A DNA stretch of 6,069 nucleotides from Pseudomonadota bacterium. Its GTDB lineage: Bacteria; Pseudomonadota; Alphaproteobacteria; Rhizobiales; Hyphomicrobiaceae. Location of the stretch: NCBI GenBank assembly GCA_023426855.1, contig JAEZBU010000257.1, forward strand, positions 1-6,069, written 5' to 3'. Within the stretch, counting starts at the first letter, position 1. The number at the start of each line of letters is the position of its first letter. This document shows positions 5,780 through 6,069 of the stretch, piece after piece. The position numbers and the translations under genes are program-made. Under the pieces are notes generated by a model. The model ran no database searches and was not told the DNA's origin. It saw only the letters and a list, made by a program, of their open reading frames with translations.

Positions 5780-6069
5780 GCACGTTTTTCCTCATACGGC
5801 GCATGGGCTTCCCCCCGCGATTGGTAGCCTGTGTCCGGCTGCCACAGCAAGTGCGCGCATGCATGCCGAACCAGCAAATTTCACCTGCGAGCAAGCACCC
5901 AAACAGCGCTCTGCACACTGGTTCGCGCAGAGTTGTTTCAACCCCTGCGACAGGTGTGCGCCAAATTGCCTCTTTGAACAATTCTACGGATGCCTTGAGA
6001 GACCGGCGAAAGGATGCCAAAAGGGCGCGTGGCAAAAAGCGCCGTTCAGGGCGGGGGACCTGCCGACAT
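5780..6069. other. Stretch with no supported gene
   Basis: Neither strand shows a convincing coding region, tRNA or repeat array. It contains a 10-base palindrome GCATGCATGC (5857-5866), a 12-codon frame (5804-5766) overlapping the start of the small protein gene, and near the right edge a weak hairpin (GGCGC arms at 6025-6021 side and 6041-6037 side, 10-base loop, then CTTTT on the minus strand) that could be a poor terminator of a gene lying beyond the window. The promoter of the small protein gene should be here, but I could not fix one. Confidence 0.4.
5789..5793 (-). promoter_or_regulatory. Ribosome binding site of the small basic protein
   Basis: GAGGA on the minus strand lies 9 bases before ATG 5779, within normal spacing. 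A second purine tract, GGGGGAAG, lies further upstream, just before the ATG of a 12-codon overlapping frame at 5804. Confidence 0.4.

Noticed and set aside
5766..6035. Minus-strand frame of 89 codons starting with TTG
   Set aside because: Rare start codon, no good ribosome site, mixed composition without a family pattern, and its 3' end overlaps the start of the better-supported small gene. Only its last 12 codons are discussed separately.
6046..6069. Possible tail of an upstream minus-strand gene (MSAGPPP then stop)
   Set aside because: Only eight codons including the stop are visible, so neither a gene end nor a chance frame can be shown.
1..6069. tRNA, rRNA, CRISPR array, insertion sequence or prophage
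   Set aside because: No cloverleaf, spaced direct repeats, terminal inverted repeats or transposase/phage motifs were seen on either strand.

Overview
The window looks like ordinary chromosomal DNA from an alphaproteobacterium, most likely of the order Hyphomicrobiales (Rhizobiales). The GC content is high. The gene order murA - DUF2948 - hisD - UPF0262 - low-molecular-weight phosphatase is, from general knowledge, typical of that class, and the MurA and HisD sequences fit it. I cannot name a genus. Every gene I can support lies on the minus strand, so the window reads biologically from right to left. The long plus-strand open frames are antisense shadows of these genes.

Layout in transcription order. 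The stretch 6069-5780 holds no convincing gene. A small, very basic 61-residue protein gene follows (5779-5594), then a 129-base gap with an inverted repeat. Next comes murA (5464-4175; first committed step of peptidoglycan synthesis), then a 171-base GC-rich gap and a DUF2948 gene (4003-3542). hisD (3497-2202; last two oxidations of histidine synthesis), a UPF0262 gene (2188-1691) and a low-molecular-weight phosphatase-family gene (1687-1229) follow closely. The hisD to phosphatase gaps are only 13 and 3 bases, and the phosphatase uses a GTG start right after the UPF0262 stop. These three are almost certainly cotranscribed, probably with DUF2948 and perhaps murA.

A 118-base gap (1228-1111) follows. 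It contains a good candidate promoter with a perfect 15-bp palindrome between its -35 and -10 elements. It drives a separate gene for a fold-type-I PLP aminotransferase of the 2-aminoadipate transaminase/MocR-like group, which runs off the left edge of the window after 370 codons. In many relatives the phosphatase gene is followed by infA and maf, so the aminotransferase here suggests a lineage-specific breakpoint.

The catalytic residues of MurA, HisD and the aminotransferase are intact, and I see no frameshifts, transposons, tRNAs, rRNAs, CRISPR arrays or phage genes. I did not find an obvious new biological system. The best leads are the palindromic operator before the aminotransferase and the uncharacterised genes (DUF2948, UPF0262, atypical phosphatase) grouped with murA and hisD.
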